A stretch of 64,000 nt of DNA from Sanguibacter inulinus (GCF_013415325.1 NZ_JACBYE010000008.1:61439-125438); one strand, 5' to 3'; shown: positions 51,486 through 59,921, numbered from the stretch's first letter. The notes: generated by a model not told the origin, from the letters alone. Program-made: numbers and translations.

Positions 51486-54400
51486 ATGACCGCACCGAGC
51501 ACCCCCGGCTCGCAGCCCGCACAGGGCATGCCCGGCTCGCAGCCGGCACCGAGCACCCTGAGCTCGAAGCCCGCACCGGGCACCCAGGGCTCGCAGCCCG
51601 CGCAGGCCGTCCCCGGCTCGCAGCCGGGCGCGAGCCCGGCAGGGTCGTCCCTGCTGCGGGGCGCCCTCGCACCGCCTCCCCGCACGCTGGTCGACATCTT
51701 CGCCGACACCGTGGACAGGTACCCCGACTCCCCCGCCCTCGACAACGCCGTGGACGTGCTCACCTACGCTGCGCTCGACGAGGCTGCCGACGAGCTCGCG
51801 GCCGAGCTCGCGGGGGTGGGCGTAGGACGCGGCGACAGGGTCGGTGTGCGGATCAGCTCGGGGACGACAGACCTGTACGTGGCGATCATCGCGATCCTCA
51901 AGGCCGGAGCGGCCTACGTGCCTGTCGACAAGGACGACCCCGACGAGCGCGCCCGGACGGTCTTCGACGAGGCCGGCGTCGCCGCGGTGGTCGGGGACAG
52001 GCTCGTGGTCGCGCCGCGCCCTGTCGTGGGCAGTCCGGCAGGTGGGGCAGCGCAGGGTCCGCAGGCGCGGGCTCTCCCCCAGCCGTCGGTGCCTCCGGTC
52101 CCTCCGATGCCTTCGGTCCCCTTGGCGCCCCGGTCCGACGCGGCCGGCACCGCAGACGACGACGCCTCGGCGTGGGACGGGCCGGCGACGACCGACGACG
52201 CCTGGATCATCTTCACCTCCGGCTCGACGGGCACGCCGAAGGGGGTCGCGGTCTCGCACAGGTCCGCAGCCGCCTTCGTCGACGCCGAGGCACGGCTGTT
52301 CTTGCAGGGCGACCCGCTCGGCCCCGGCGACCGCGTCATGGCGGGCCTCTCGGTCGCCTTCGACGCGTCGTGCGAGGAGATGTGGCTCGCCTGGCGGCAC
52401 GGTGCGTGCCTGGTGCCCGCACCCCGATCGCTCGTCAAGAGCGGCATGGACCTCGGTCCGTGGATGACGGCCAACGACGTGACCGTGGTCTCGACCGTCC
52501 CGACGCTCGTGGCGCTCTGGCCGCCGGCCGCCCTCGACGGGGTGCGGCTGCTCATCCTCGGCGGCGAGGCGTGCCCGCCGGAGATCGGTGCCCGCCTGGC
52601 CACCGAGGACCGCGAGCTGTGGAACACCTACGGACCGACCGAGGCGACAGTCGTGGCCTGCGCAGCACGCCTGACGACCGAGCCCCCTGTGCGCATCGGC
52701 ACGGCTCTCGACGGCTGGGACCTCGCCGTGGTCGACGCCCAGGGCGTGCAGGTCGCGGACGGCGAGACCGGCGAGCTGATCATCGGCGGTGTCGGGCTGG
52801 CCCGGTACCTCGATCCTGCGAAGGACGCCGAGAAGTACGCCCCGATGCCGACGCTCGGCTGGGACCGCGCGTACAGGTCGGGCGACCTCGTGGTCTCCGA
52901 CCCGGAAGGTCTGCTGTTCGTGGGGCGGGCAGACGACCAGATCAAGATCGGCGGGCGGCGCGTCGAGCTCGGCGAGGTCGACAGCGCGCTGCTCGCGCTG
53001 CCCGGCGTCGAGGCCGCCGCAGCAGCCGTCCGGAAGACCGGGTCGGGCAACACCATCCTCGTCGGGTACCTCACCCCGGGGCCGGGCTTCGACCTCGAGG
53101 CCTCCATGGCGACGCTGCGCGAGACGATGCCCTCGGCCCTCGTGCCGCGCATCGCCCAGCTGGCGACGCTGCCCACCCGCACCTCCGGCAAGATCGACCG
53201 CGACGCGCTGCCCTGGCCGCTGCCCAGCACGGGGTCCGCCCCCGAGGCCGAGACCCTCGGCGGGACCGCCGGATGGGTCCAAGAGCTCTGGCTCGAGATC
53301 CTCGGGGCCGTGGTGACCTCCCGCGACGACGACTTCTTCGCGCTCGGCGGTGGCAGCCTCACCGCCGCGCAGCTCGTCTCCCAGCTCCGCGGGCAGTTCC
53401 CCGAGGTGACCGTGGCGGACGTCTACGAGCGTCCGACGGTCGGCGCCCTCGCCGACGCCCTCGACGCGATGTCCGCACCGACCGGGCTGCGCAACGCCGA
53501 GGTCAACCCGGTCCCGGCAGCCACCCAGGTGGCCCAGGTCCTCGCCTCGGTCCCGCTGCGCACGGTCGCCGGGCTGCGCTGGCTGGTCTGGGTCGCGGCG
53601 GCGAGCACAGTCGTGGGCGACCTCTTCTCGGTCACCTGGCTGCCGCAGGCGTCGTGGTGGTGGACGGGGCTCGGGGCGCTGCTCTTCGTGCTGCCCGCGG
53701 GGCGGATGACACTCGCCGCCCTCGGGGCGCGGCTGCTGCTGCTGGGTGTCACGCCCGGGCGCTATCCGCGCGGCGGTCGGGTGCACCTGCGCCTGTGGCT
53801 CGCCGAGCGGCTGGCCGACGAGCTCGGTGCGACGTCGCTCGCGGGAGCCACCTGGATGCCCACCTACGCCCGGATGCTCGGCGCGAAGGTTGGTGCAGAC
53901 GTCGACCTGCACACGCTGCCCCCGGTCACCGGGATGCTCACCCTCGGCGACGGCTGCTCGATCGAGCCCGAGGTCGACCTCGTCGGGCACTGGCTCGACG
54001 GCGACGTGCTGCACGTGGGTGCCATCACCGTCGGCGAGCGCGCTCGGATCGGTGCGCGGACCACGCTCGTCGGGGGCGCGGACGTCGGCGCACGCGCCGA
54101 GATCGCCCCGGGGTCCGCGGTGGTCGGATCGGTGCCAGCCGACGCGGCCTGGGCGGGCGCACCTGCCCAGCGCACAGGTGCCGCCCGTGGCCCGTGGGCC
54201 GAGCAGCGTCCCCCGCGTCGTCGTCGGTGGGTGTGGGGGTACGCCGCGACAGCCGTCGGGATCAGCGCGCTGCCTGTCGTCGCGATCGCGACCGCTGTGG
54301 CGGTCGTCCTGGGGCCCGTGACCGGGGCGTCGTCACCGGCCGAGGCGGCCGTGCGCGCGCTCGGGCTCCTGCCCGTCGCCTGCCTCGTCGGTGCGGTGGT

Positions 54401-55661
54401 CCTCGCGGCCCTGGTGTGGGCCTCGGTCCGGGCCCTGTCCCACGGGCTGACCAACGGCATCCACGCCGTCCACGGACCCCAGGCGTGGCGGGCGTGGGCT
54501 GTGCTGAGGATCCTCGACGAGACGCGCACGTGGCTGTTCCCGCTCTACTCCAGCTCCCTGACCCCCGGCTGGCTGCGGCTCCTCGGGGCTGAGATCGGCG
54601 ACGACGTCGAGGCGTCCACGGTCCTGCTGATCCCGAGCCTGACGACGGTCAACGACGGGGCGTTCTTGGCCGACGACACGATGCTCGGCATGTACGAGCT
54701 CGGCAGCGGCTGGTTGCGCGTCGAGCGCGTGAAGATCGGCAAGCATGCCTTCGTCGGCAACTCCGGGATGGCGGCGCCGGGCCGCAAGGTCCCCAAGGGC
54801 GGGCTCGTGGCCGTGCTCTCTGCGGCACCGCGGCGCACCAAGGCCAAGGGCGGTACGTCGTGGCTCGGCAGCCCGCCGACCCGGCTGCGCAGGACCGCGA
54901 GCGAGGTCGACCAGAGCCTCACCTACCACCCGCCGACTCGCCTGCGGGTGGCCCGCGCCCTCGTCGAGGTGTGCAGGATCGTCCCCGTGGTGGTCGCCGC
55001 GTCGCTCAGCCTCGCTGTCGTCACCGTGCTCGTCGCTGTCGCCGGCTCGTCAGGATGGTGGGTCGCCGCGCTCGTCTCGGGGCTCACCCTGCTCGTGGCC
55101 GGGGCGCTCGCCGCCGCGGTGACCACCCTCGCCAAGTGGGCCCTCGTCGGCCGGGTCACCGCGACGGACCACGCGCTCTGGAGCTCCTTCGTATGGCGCA
55201 ACGAGCTCGCGGACACCTTCGTCGAGGTGGTCGCCGCCCCGTGGTTCGCCCGCGGGACGCTCGGCACCCCGGTGCTCGCCGTGTGGTTGCGCTCGCTCGG
55301 GGCGACCATCGGCCGCGGCGTCTGGTGCGACACGTACTGGCTGCCCGAGGCGGACCTCGTCGAGCTGCACGACGGGGCGACCGTCAACCGGGGCTGTGTC
55401 GTGCAGACCCACCTGTTCCACGACCGTGTGCTCAGCCTCGACCGCGTGGTCCTCAAGGAGGGCGCGACCCTCGGCCCCGGGAGCGTCGTGCTCCCCGCGT
55501 CGACCCTCGGCAGGCACGCTACTGTGGGCCCGGTGTCCCTGGTCATGAGAGGTGAGTCAGTGCCCGACAAGACCCGCTGGGTCGGCAACCCGATCGGCCC
55601 GTGGGTCGACGAGACCGACCCCGACGAGACCCCCGCGGCAGCCCCGCTGGCCGCCCTGTGA
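51486..55661 (+). CDS. Pls/PosA-family membrane NRPS (epsilon-poly-lysine synthetase-like)
   Basis: 1391 residues. Order: a Pro/Gly/Ser/Gln repeat tail (1-52); an adenylation domain (about 65-575) with FTSGSTGTPKGV, FDASCEEMW, NTYGPTEAT, YRSGDLV and SGKIDRD; a carrier domain with DDFFALGGGSL, Ser624 being the phosphopantetheine site; then about 700 residues in which six or so membrane helices (starting near 695, 725, 915, 958, 1160 and 1190) alternate with three left-handed-beta-helix/acyltransferase-like tandem domains (about 800-890, 1030-1110, 1270-1370). There is no condensation or thioesterase domain. This is the architecture of Pls, which polymerises lysine through the epsilon-amino group. 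Residues read at the substrate pocket fit a lysine-type code. The product is a cationic homopolymer or short isopeptide by inference. No phosphopantetheinyl transferase is nearby. Confidence 0.9.
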   Translation: MTAPSTPGSQPAQGMPGSQPAPSTLSSKPAPGTQGSQPAQAVPGSQPGASPAGSSLLRGALAPPPRTLVDIFADTVDRYPDSPALDNAVDVLTYAALDEAADELAAELAGVGVGRGDRVGVRISSGTTDLYVAIIAILKAGAAYVPVDKDDPDERARTVFDEAGVAAVVGDRLVVAPRPVVGSPAGGAAQGPQARALPQPSVPPVPPMPSVPLAPRSDAAGTADDDASAWDGPATTDDAWIIFTSGSTGTPKGVAVSHRSAAAFVDAEARLFLQGDPLGPGDRVMAGLSVAFDASCEEMWLAWRHGACLVPAPRSLVKSGMDLGPWMTANDVTVVSTVPTLVALWPPAALDGVRLLILGGEACPPEIGARLATEDRELWNTYGPTEATVVACAARLTTEPPVRIGTALDGWDLAVVDAQGVQVADGETGELIIGGVGLARYLDPAKDAEKYAPMPTLGWDRAYRSGDLVVSDPEGLLFVGRADDQIKIGGRRVELGEVDSALLALPGVEAAAAAVRKTGSGNTILVGYLTPGPGFDLEASMATLRETMPSALVPRIAQLATLPTRTSGKIDRDALPWPLPSTGSAPEAETLGGTAGWVQELWLEILGAVVTSRDDDFFALGGGSLTAAQLVSQLRGQFPEVTVADVYERPTVGALADALDAMSAPTGLRNAEVNPVPAATQVAQVLASVPLRTVAGLRWLVWVAAASTVVGDLFSVTWLPQASWWWTGLGALLFVLPAGRMTLAALGARLLLLGVTPGRYPRGGRVHLRLWLAERLADELGATSLAGATWMPTYARMLGAKVGADVDLHTLPPVTGMLTLGDGCSIEPEVDLVGHWLDGDVLHVGAITVGERARIGARTTLVGGADVGARAEIAPGSAVVGSVPADAAWAGAPAQRTGAARGPWAEQRPPRRRRWVWGYAATAVGISALPVVAIATAVAVVLGPVTGASSPAEAAVRALGLLPVACLVGAVVLAALVWASVRALSHGLTNGIHAVHGPQAWRAWAVLRILDETRTWLFPLYSSSLTPGWLRLLGAEIGDDVEASTVLLIPSLTTVNDGAFLADDTMLGMYELGSGWLRVERVKIGKHAFVGNSGMAAPGRKVPKGGLVAVLSAAPRRTKAKGGTSWLGSPPTRLRRTASEVDQSLTYHPPTRLRVARALVEVCRIVPVVVAASLSLAVVTVLVAVAGSSGWWVAALVSGLTLLVAGALAAAVTTLAKWALVGRVTATDHALWSSFVWRNELADTFVEVVAAPWFARGTLGTPVLAVWLRSLGATIGRGVWCDTYWLPEADLVELHDGATVNRGCVVQTHLFHDRVLSLDRVVLKEGATLGPGSVVLPASTLGRHATVGPVSLVMRGESVPDKTRWVGNPIGPWVDETDPDETPAAAPLAAL
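51492..51640 (+). repeat. Imperfect tandem repeats in the NRPS N-terminus
   Basis: About five units of 27-30 bp coding PGSQPAQ/PGSQPAP/SSKPAPG/GSQPAQ/PGSQPG; each has a GGCTCGCAGCC or similar core. The segment precedes the adenylation domain and could vary in length between strains. Confidence 0.75.
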
Positions 55662-57076
55662 CGGCCGAGACGACGGCCGACCCCTACGTGCCGGGTCACG
55701 GCGACCCCTCGTACGACGTGCTCTCCTACGACCTCGTGCTCGACTACTCCGTCGAGACCAACAAGCTGTCCGGGACCGCGACCCTGCGGGTCGTCGCCCG
55801 CGAGGCCCTCGACCGCCTGACCCTCGACCTCTACGCGCTGCGCGTGTCGAAGGTCACCGTCGACGGTGCCCAGCCGGGTCGGTACTCCCAGCGCCCCGGG
55901 CGCCTGGTCGTCAAGACGCGCCGCGAGGTGCAGCCGGGCCAAGAGCTCGTGGTGGTCGTGACCTACGCCGGGACGCCGCGCCCGATGCCCGGGCCGGACG
56001 GCGAGGCCGGGTGGGAAGAGCTGGCCGACGGCGTGATCGTCGCCTCCCAGCCGCACGGTGCACCGTCCTGGTACCCGTGCAACGACCGCCCCTCCGACAA
56101 GGCGCCCTACAGGATCTCCCTCACGGTGCCGTCCGAGTATCACGTGGTCGCGAACGGCACGCTGACCAGCAGCAGACGCCGCGCCAGCACCACGACCTGG
56201 GTGTACGAGCAGCCCGAGCCGATGGCTGCGTACCTCGCGACGGTGCAGATCGGCCGGTACGTCCGCCGGACGCTGCGCGAGGGCACTGACGGCACTGCGG
56301 GCACTGCGGGCACCGGGCGCGCTCCGGGCGCCGACGGCTCTGACGCTGCTGCTACCCGTGGCACGGTCCCGATCCACGCCGTGTTTCCGCCGACGGCGAC
56401 GAGCGCCGTCGAGCGCGCCTTCGCCCGCCAGGGCGAGATGCTCGACGTGTTCGTCGACGCCTTCGGCCCCTACCCCTTCGCCGCGTACACGGTCGTCGTG
56501 ACCGAGGACGCGCTCGAGATCCCCCTCGAGGCGCAGGGGCTCTCGGTCTTCAGCCAGGGGTTCCTCAGCACCGGGTGGGAGTCGCAGCGGCTCATCGCGC
56601 ACGAGCTCTCGCACCAGTGGTTCGGCAACTCGGTCACCGCTGCACGCTGGCAGGACATCTGGTTGCACGAGGGCTTCGCCTGCTACGCCGAGTGGGTGTG
56701 GTCCGAGGCCTCGGGCGGGCGGTCTGCCGCCGATCACGCCGCAGAGCAGCACGCACGCCTCTCCGCGCTCCCCCAGGACCTCGTCCTCGGCGACCCGGGG
56801 ACCGACGACATGTTCGACGACAGGGTCTACAAGCGCGGTGCGCTCACCCTGCAGGCCTTGCGCGGGACCGTCGGCGACGACGTGTTCTGGCAGATCCTGC
56901 GGACCTGGGTGGCCGAGCACAGGCACGGGTCGGTGACCTCGGCGGACTTCGTCGCGCTCGCCTCCACGGTGGCCGGGACGGACCTCCTCGAGCTGTTCAC
57001 GGCATGGCTGACGGGGCTCGAGCTCCCGGACCTGCCGCACGCCCGGCGTTCCCTGCTGCGGCGGATCACCGGCTGA
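55658..57076 (+). CDS. M1 family zinc metallopeptidase coupled to the NRPS
   Basis: 472 residues, the catalytic part of an M1 aminopeptidase without the usual C-terminal domains. Zinc ligands HELSHQWFGN (His315, His319) and HEGFACYAE (Glu338) are intact, with Glu316 as base. The substrate-binding GAMEN motif is replaced by a PLEAQG segment. GTG at 55658 overlaps the NRPS stop (GTGA), so the two are translated together. No signal peptide is seen. It may trim or degrade the NRPS product, or protect the cell from it; zinc aminopeptidases that degrade epsilon-poly-lysine are known from producers. Confidence 0.9.
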   Translation: MTAETTADPYVPGHGDPSYDVLSYDLVLDYSVETNKLSGTATLRVVAREALDRLTLDLYALRVSKVTVDGAQPGRYSQRPGRLVVKTRREVQPGQELVVVVTYAGTPRPMPGPDGEAGWEELADGVIVASQPHGAPSWYPCNDRPSDKAPYRISLTVPSEYHVVANGTLTSSRRRASTTTWVYEQPEPMAAYLATVQIGRYVRRTLREGTDGTAGTAGTGRAPGADGSDAAATRGTVPIHAVFPPTATSAVERAFARQGEMLDVFVDAFGPYPFAAYTVVVTEDALEIPLEAQGLSVFSQGFLSTGWESQRLIAHELSHQWFGNSVTAARWQDIWLHEGFACYAEWVWSEASGGRSAADHAAEQHARLSALPQDLVLGDPGTDDMFDDRVYKRGALTLQALRGTVGDDVFWQILRTWVAEHRHGSVTSADFVALASTVAGTDLLELFTAWLTGLELPDLPHARRSLLRRITG

Positions 57077-57152
57077 CGAGAGCCGTCCCAGCCCTGGTCA
57101 GAGGTGGTTCCCGTCACATCCGGGGCAACGGGTTCCACACCTGGGCCCAGGA

Positions 57153-57168
57153 CGTGCTAGATTTTCCG
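57153..57168 (+). promoter_or_regulatory. tRNA-Leu promoter, copy 1
   Basis: CGTGCTAGATTTTCCG with -10 TAGATT (57158-57163), identical to 58812-58827 before the second tRNA copy. Confidence 0.6.
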
Positions 57169-57209
57169 ACGCACCCAAGAGGACGGAAACGCTCCTCGAC
57201 GGTCCACCT

Positions 57210-57292
57210 GTCCGGGTGGCGGAATGGCAGACGCGCTAGCTTGAGGTGCTAGTGCCCTAACGGGCGTGGGGGTTCAAGTCCCCCTCCGGACA
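57210..57292 (+). tRNA. tRNA-Leu (GAG), copy 1
   Basis: A class II tRNA of 83 nt. Acceptor stem GTCCGGG pairs with TCCGGAC (one G-U); the D-arm has the usual GGCAGACG; anticodon stem CTAGC/GCTAG encloses loop TTGAGGT (anticodon GAG, reading CUC/CUU); a long variable arm TGCCCTAACGGGCG and T-arm GGGGGTTCAAGTCCCCC follow. The CCA end is not encoded. The gene is identical to copy 2 at 58868-58950. Confidence 0.97.
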
Positions 57293-57326
57293 CAGCGCAG
57301 GACAGCACGACGCAGAGACGACAGAG

Positions 57327-57351
57327 CGGCCCCGGGATCATCCCGGGGCCG
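57327..57351 (+). terminator. Terminator of tRNA-Leu copy 1
   Basis: Perfect 11-bp stem CGGCCCCGGGA/TCCCGGGGCCG around TCA. Confidence 0.85.
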
Positions 57352-57390
57352 CTTCGTCGTCCCCGGGTCTCTCCGTCACCCCCGCACCTC

Positions 57391-58635
57391 TCAGGCGACC
57401 GGCAACCACGCCCTGGTGGCCCTGACGAGCGCCGAGACCCCGATGCCCAGGGTCGGCTCGATCACCGGCGCGTAGTGGGGCGAGTGGTTCGAGGGCACCG
57501 TGAGCAGGGCCGGGTCGGTCATGTCCCCCGTGGTGAAGAGTGCAGGGTCTGTCCCGCCGAGGAGCCAGTACGACAGCAGCGCGCCCGAGGCTGTCGCCAG
57601 CACGCCCACGTCTTCGCTCCCAGCCCCGGCACCAGGGTCGAGGACGTTCTCCGGCCCGAGCCACCCCCTGAAGACGTCGAGGGTCTTGCCGAGAGCGCCA
57701 GCGTCGTTCACGACCACCGGGAAGCGCTCGATCGAGGTGATCTCCGGCTCGCCGGGCGCCCCGGCCGTGGCCATCTCACCCCGGACGATCCGCTCGACGC
57801 TCGCCAGGACGTGCTCGCGAACCCCCTCGTCGTAGCTGCGGATGTTCAGCTGGAGCTCGGCCTCTCCCGGGATGACGTTGGCCGCGCTCCCGGCGTGGAC
57901 AGACCCGACGGTGAGCACGGCGACGGCCGTGCTCGGGATCTCGCGCGAGATCACCGTCTGCAGCCGCAGGACTGTCGCCGCAGCGATGACCACAGGGTCG
58001 ATCGAGGACTGGGGCATCGAGCCGTGCGCGCCCTTGCCGACGATCGTGACGCGCAAGGAGTCCGATCCCGCGTAGGAGGCACCCGCGTGACCGGCGATCT
58101 TCCCGGCAGGCAGGGGCGCCACGTGCTGCCCGAGCACGACGTCAGGCCTGGGGAACCTCTCGAAGAGCCTGTCGTCGACAAGAGCCTGGGCTCCGGCCCC
58201 GAGCTCTTCGGCCGGCTGGAACACCAGGAGCAGGGTGCCTGCCCAGGTGTCGGTGCTGCCGGCGAGGACCGCAGCCGCGCCCAGGAGGCACGTGGTGTGC
58301 AGGTCGTGGCCGCACGCGTGGTCGACGGGGACCACAGCGCCGTCCTGGTCCGTGGCCGTCGCCGTGCTGGCGTAGTCGAGCCCCGTGTCCTCCAGGACGG
58401 GCAGGGCGTCCATGTCAGCGCGGAGCAGCACTGTCGGCCCGTCGCCGTTCTTCAGCAGGCCCACCACCCCCGTGCCGCCGACCCCGGTGGTGACCTCGTA
58501 CCCGAGCGCGCCGAGGCGCTCGGCCACGATCCCGGCTGTCCGGTGCTCCTGGAACCCGAGCTCCGGGTGTCTGTGGAGGTCTGTGTAGAGGTCGACGAGC
58601 GCTGGGTCGGTCTCGACGTCTGGCTGAGCAGTCAT
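57391..58635 (-). CDS. M20D amidohydrolase (peptidase/N-acyl-amino-acid hydrolase)
   Basis: 414 residues. LYTDLHRHPELGFQEHRTA, LLRADMDALPV, the zinc-binding ACGHDLHT and QPAEELGAGA mark the M20D subfamily, which includes aminoacylases, IAA-amino-acid hydrolases and carboxypeptidases. ATG at 58635 has AGGAGAAG upstream, so the longer open frame is not used. It is a cytoplasmic zinc enzyme, substrate unknown. It is unusual in lying between two tRNA-Leu genes on the opposite strand, inside a pair of direct repeats. Confidence 0.92.
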   Translation of the reverse strand: MTAQPDVETDPALVDLYTDLHRHPELGFQEHRTAGIVAERLGALGYEVTTGVGGTGVVGLLKNGDGPTVLLRADMDALPVLEDTGLDYASTATATDQDGAVVPVDHACGHDLHTTCLLGAAAVLAGSTDTWAGTLLLVFQPAEELGAGAQALVDDRLFERFPRPDVVLGQHVAPLPAGKIAGHAGASYAGSDSLRVTIVGKGAHGSMPQSSIDPVVIAAATVLRLQTVISREIPSTAVAVLTVGSVHAGSAANVIPGEAELQLNIRSYDEGVREHVLASVERIVRGEMATAGAPGEPEITSIERFPVVVNDAGALGKTLDVFRGWLGPENVLDPGAGAGSEDVGVLATASGALLSYWLLGGTDPALFTTGDMTDPALLTVPSNHSPHYAPVIEPTLGIGVSALVRATRAWLPVA

Positions 58636-58867
58636 GAGCTTCTCCTGTCTTCGCGGTGCCGGTCTTCGAGATGGTTCCCCCAGCCTTGCAGGACGCCCGA
58701 GATGCGCCACTGGTGGTGAGATGTGCCAGGTCAGCGCGCTGCAGTCTGGTCACGTCGGGCGTGGCCGAGGCTGCCGCTGTGCACGGAGGTGGTCGAGGAC
58801 CCCCTCAGATCCGTGCTAGATTTTCCGTCGCAGCCAGAGGACGGAAACGTCCGACGGAGGCTCACCC

Positions 58868-58950
58868 GTCCGGGTGGCGGAATGGCAGACGCGCTAGCTT
58901 GAGGTGCTAGTGCCCTAACGGGCGTGGGGGTTCAAGTCCCCCTCCGGACA
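58868..58950 (+). tRNA. tRNA-Leu (GAG), copy 2
   Basis: Identical in all 83 positions to copy 1, with the same 16-bp promoter core (58812-58827) and almost identical downstream 70 bp. Anticodon GAG; CCA not encoded. Confidence 0.97.
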
Positions 58951-58984
58951 CAGCGCAGGACAGCACGACGCAGAGACGACAGAG

Positions 58985-59009
58985 CGGCCTCGGGATCATC
59001 CCGGGGCCG
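58985..59009 (+). terminator. Terminator of tRNA-Leu copy 2
   Basis: CGGCCTCGGGA/TCCCGGGGCCG around TCA; one C-to-T change from copy 1 becomes a G-U pair. Confidence 0.85.
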
Positions 59010-59010
59010 C

Positions 59011-59050
59011 TTCGTCGTCCCCGGGGTCGCTTCGTCGTCCCCGGGGTCGC
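59011..59050. repeat. 20-bp tandem duplication after the second tRNA terminator
   Basis: TTCGTCGTCCCCGGGGTCGC occurs twice in a row (59011-59030, 59031-59050). Copy 1 of the tRNA cassette has only one unit, cut short. Confidence 0.9.
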
Positions 59051-59146
59051 ACGACCTTCGAGAGGGCCCGAGCGGCCTATGGCGCTCGTCACACCAGGAG
59101 GCGATGATCAGGAGGTCAGCACCGACCTCACAGAGGGATCCTTCCC

Positions 59147-59518
59147 ATGGACTTCAGGCTCGAGCTCGTGCAGGTGCCCGTCAGCGACATCGACCGTGCC
59201 AAGGACTTCTACGTGGACCAGGTGGGCTTCGTCGCCGACCACGACGTCACCGTCTCCGACGAGCTGCGGTTCGTCCAGCTCACGCCGCCCGGCTCGGCGT
59301 GCTCGATCGTCCTCGACCTCACCATGACCGACATGGCACCAGGTTCGCTCCACGGCCTCCAGGTGGTCGTCGACGACGCCGACGCCGCGCGCGAGCACCT
59401 GCTGGCCCACGGTGTCGACGCACCCGAGGTCCAGGACCTGCCGTGGGGACGGTTCACGTCCTTCACCGACCCCGACGGCAACACCTGGGCGATCCAGCAG
59501 ATCGTGCCGCAGGGCTGA
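59147..59518 (+). CDS. VOC (glyoxalase/dioxygenase-fold) family protein
   Basis: 123 residues with two beta-alpha-beta-beta-beta modules: DFRLELVQVPVSDIDRAKDFYVDQVGF at the start and FTSFTDPDGNTWAIQQI at the end, typical of small VOC proteins. It could be a metal-dependent lyase or isomerase, or a resistance-type binding protein; the substrate is unknown. The ATG has AGAGGGAT upstream. It lies close to mgsA, but no direct role in methylglyoxal removal can be claimed. Confidence 0.88.
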   Translation: MDFRLELVQVPVSDIDRAKDFYVDQVGFVADHDVTVSDELRFVQLTPPGSACSIVLDLTMTDMAPGSLHGLQVVVDDADAAREHLLAHGVDAPEVQDLPWGRFTSFTDPDGNTWAIQQIVPQG

Positions 59519-59522
59519 CCGA

Positions 59523-59528
59523 TAGGCT
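59523..59528 (+). promoter_or_regulatory. Putative -10 of the GntR gene
   Basis: TAGGCT followed by a roughly 24-nt leader with AGAGGA before the ATG at 59559, so this transcript is leadered. Confidence 0.4.
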
Positions 59529-59558
59529 CAGGGGCCCCGAGCAGAGGACCTGAGCACC

Positions 59559-59921
59559 ATGATCGCGATCGACCCCGACGACTCCGCACCCCCGTCCGAG
59601 CAGATCCGGGCCCAGGTGCTCGCTGCCGTGCGCTCCGGCGCGCTGGCACCGGGCGCCAGGCTCCCCACCGTCCGCACGCTGGCGGCCGAGCTCGGCGTCG
59701 CGGTCAACACCGTCGCCAAGGCTTACCGCGAGCTCGAGAAGGACGAGGTGGTCGAGACCCGCGGGCGCAACGGGACGACGGTGTCTCCGCACGGCGACCC
59801 CGGTGAGCGGCTCGCCCAGGTCGCCGCCGAGGCCTACAGGGCGCGGACCGAAGAGCTCGGCGTCGACCCTGCGACAGCGCTCGCGATCGTCACGGCGTCG
59901 CTGTCCGGCCAGCAGGGCTGA
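59559..59921 (+). CDS. GntR-family regulator, YtrA type
   Basis: 120 residues. The winged-helix domain (about 10-75) shows PPSEQIRAQVLAAVRSGAL, LPTVRTLAAELGVAVNTVAKAYRELE and the wing VVETRGRNGTTV. Only a short helical tail follows, as in the YtrA subfamily that usually controls ABC transporters. No ABC partner lies downstream; its target here may be itself, the VOC gene or the convergent mgsA. Confidence 0.9.
   Translation: MIAIDPDDSAPPSEQIRAQVLAAVRSGALAPGARLPTVRTLAAELGVAVNTVAKAYRELEKDEVVETRGRNGTTVSPHGDPGERLAQVAAEAYRARTEELGVDPATALAIVTASLSGQQG

Noticed and set aside
51432..54014. Long frame antisense to the NRPS, including a Cys-rich repeat near 51.5 kb
   Set aside because: It is the complement of the NRPS repeats and adenylation domain; the protein shows no recognisable fold.
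57153..59050. tRNA-Leu pair as attachment sites of an integrative element
   Set aside because: The whole tRNA with promoter and terminator is duplicated and there is no integrase between the copies; simple duplication fits better.
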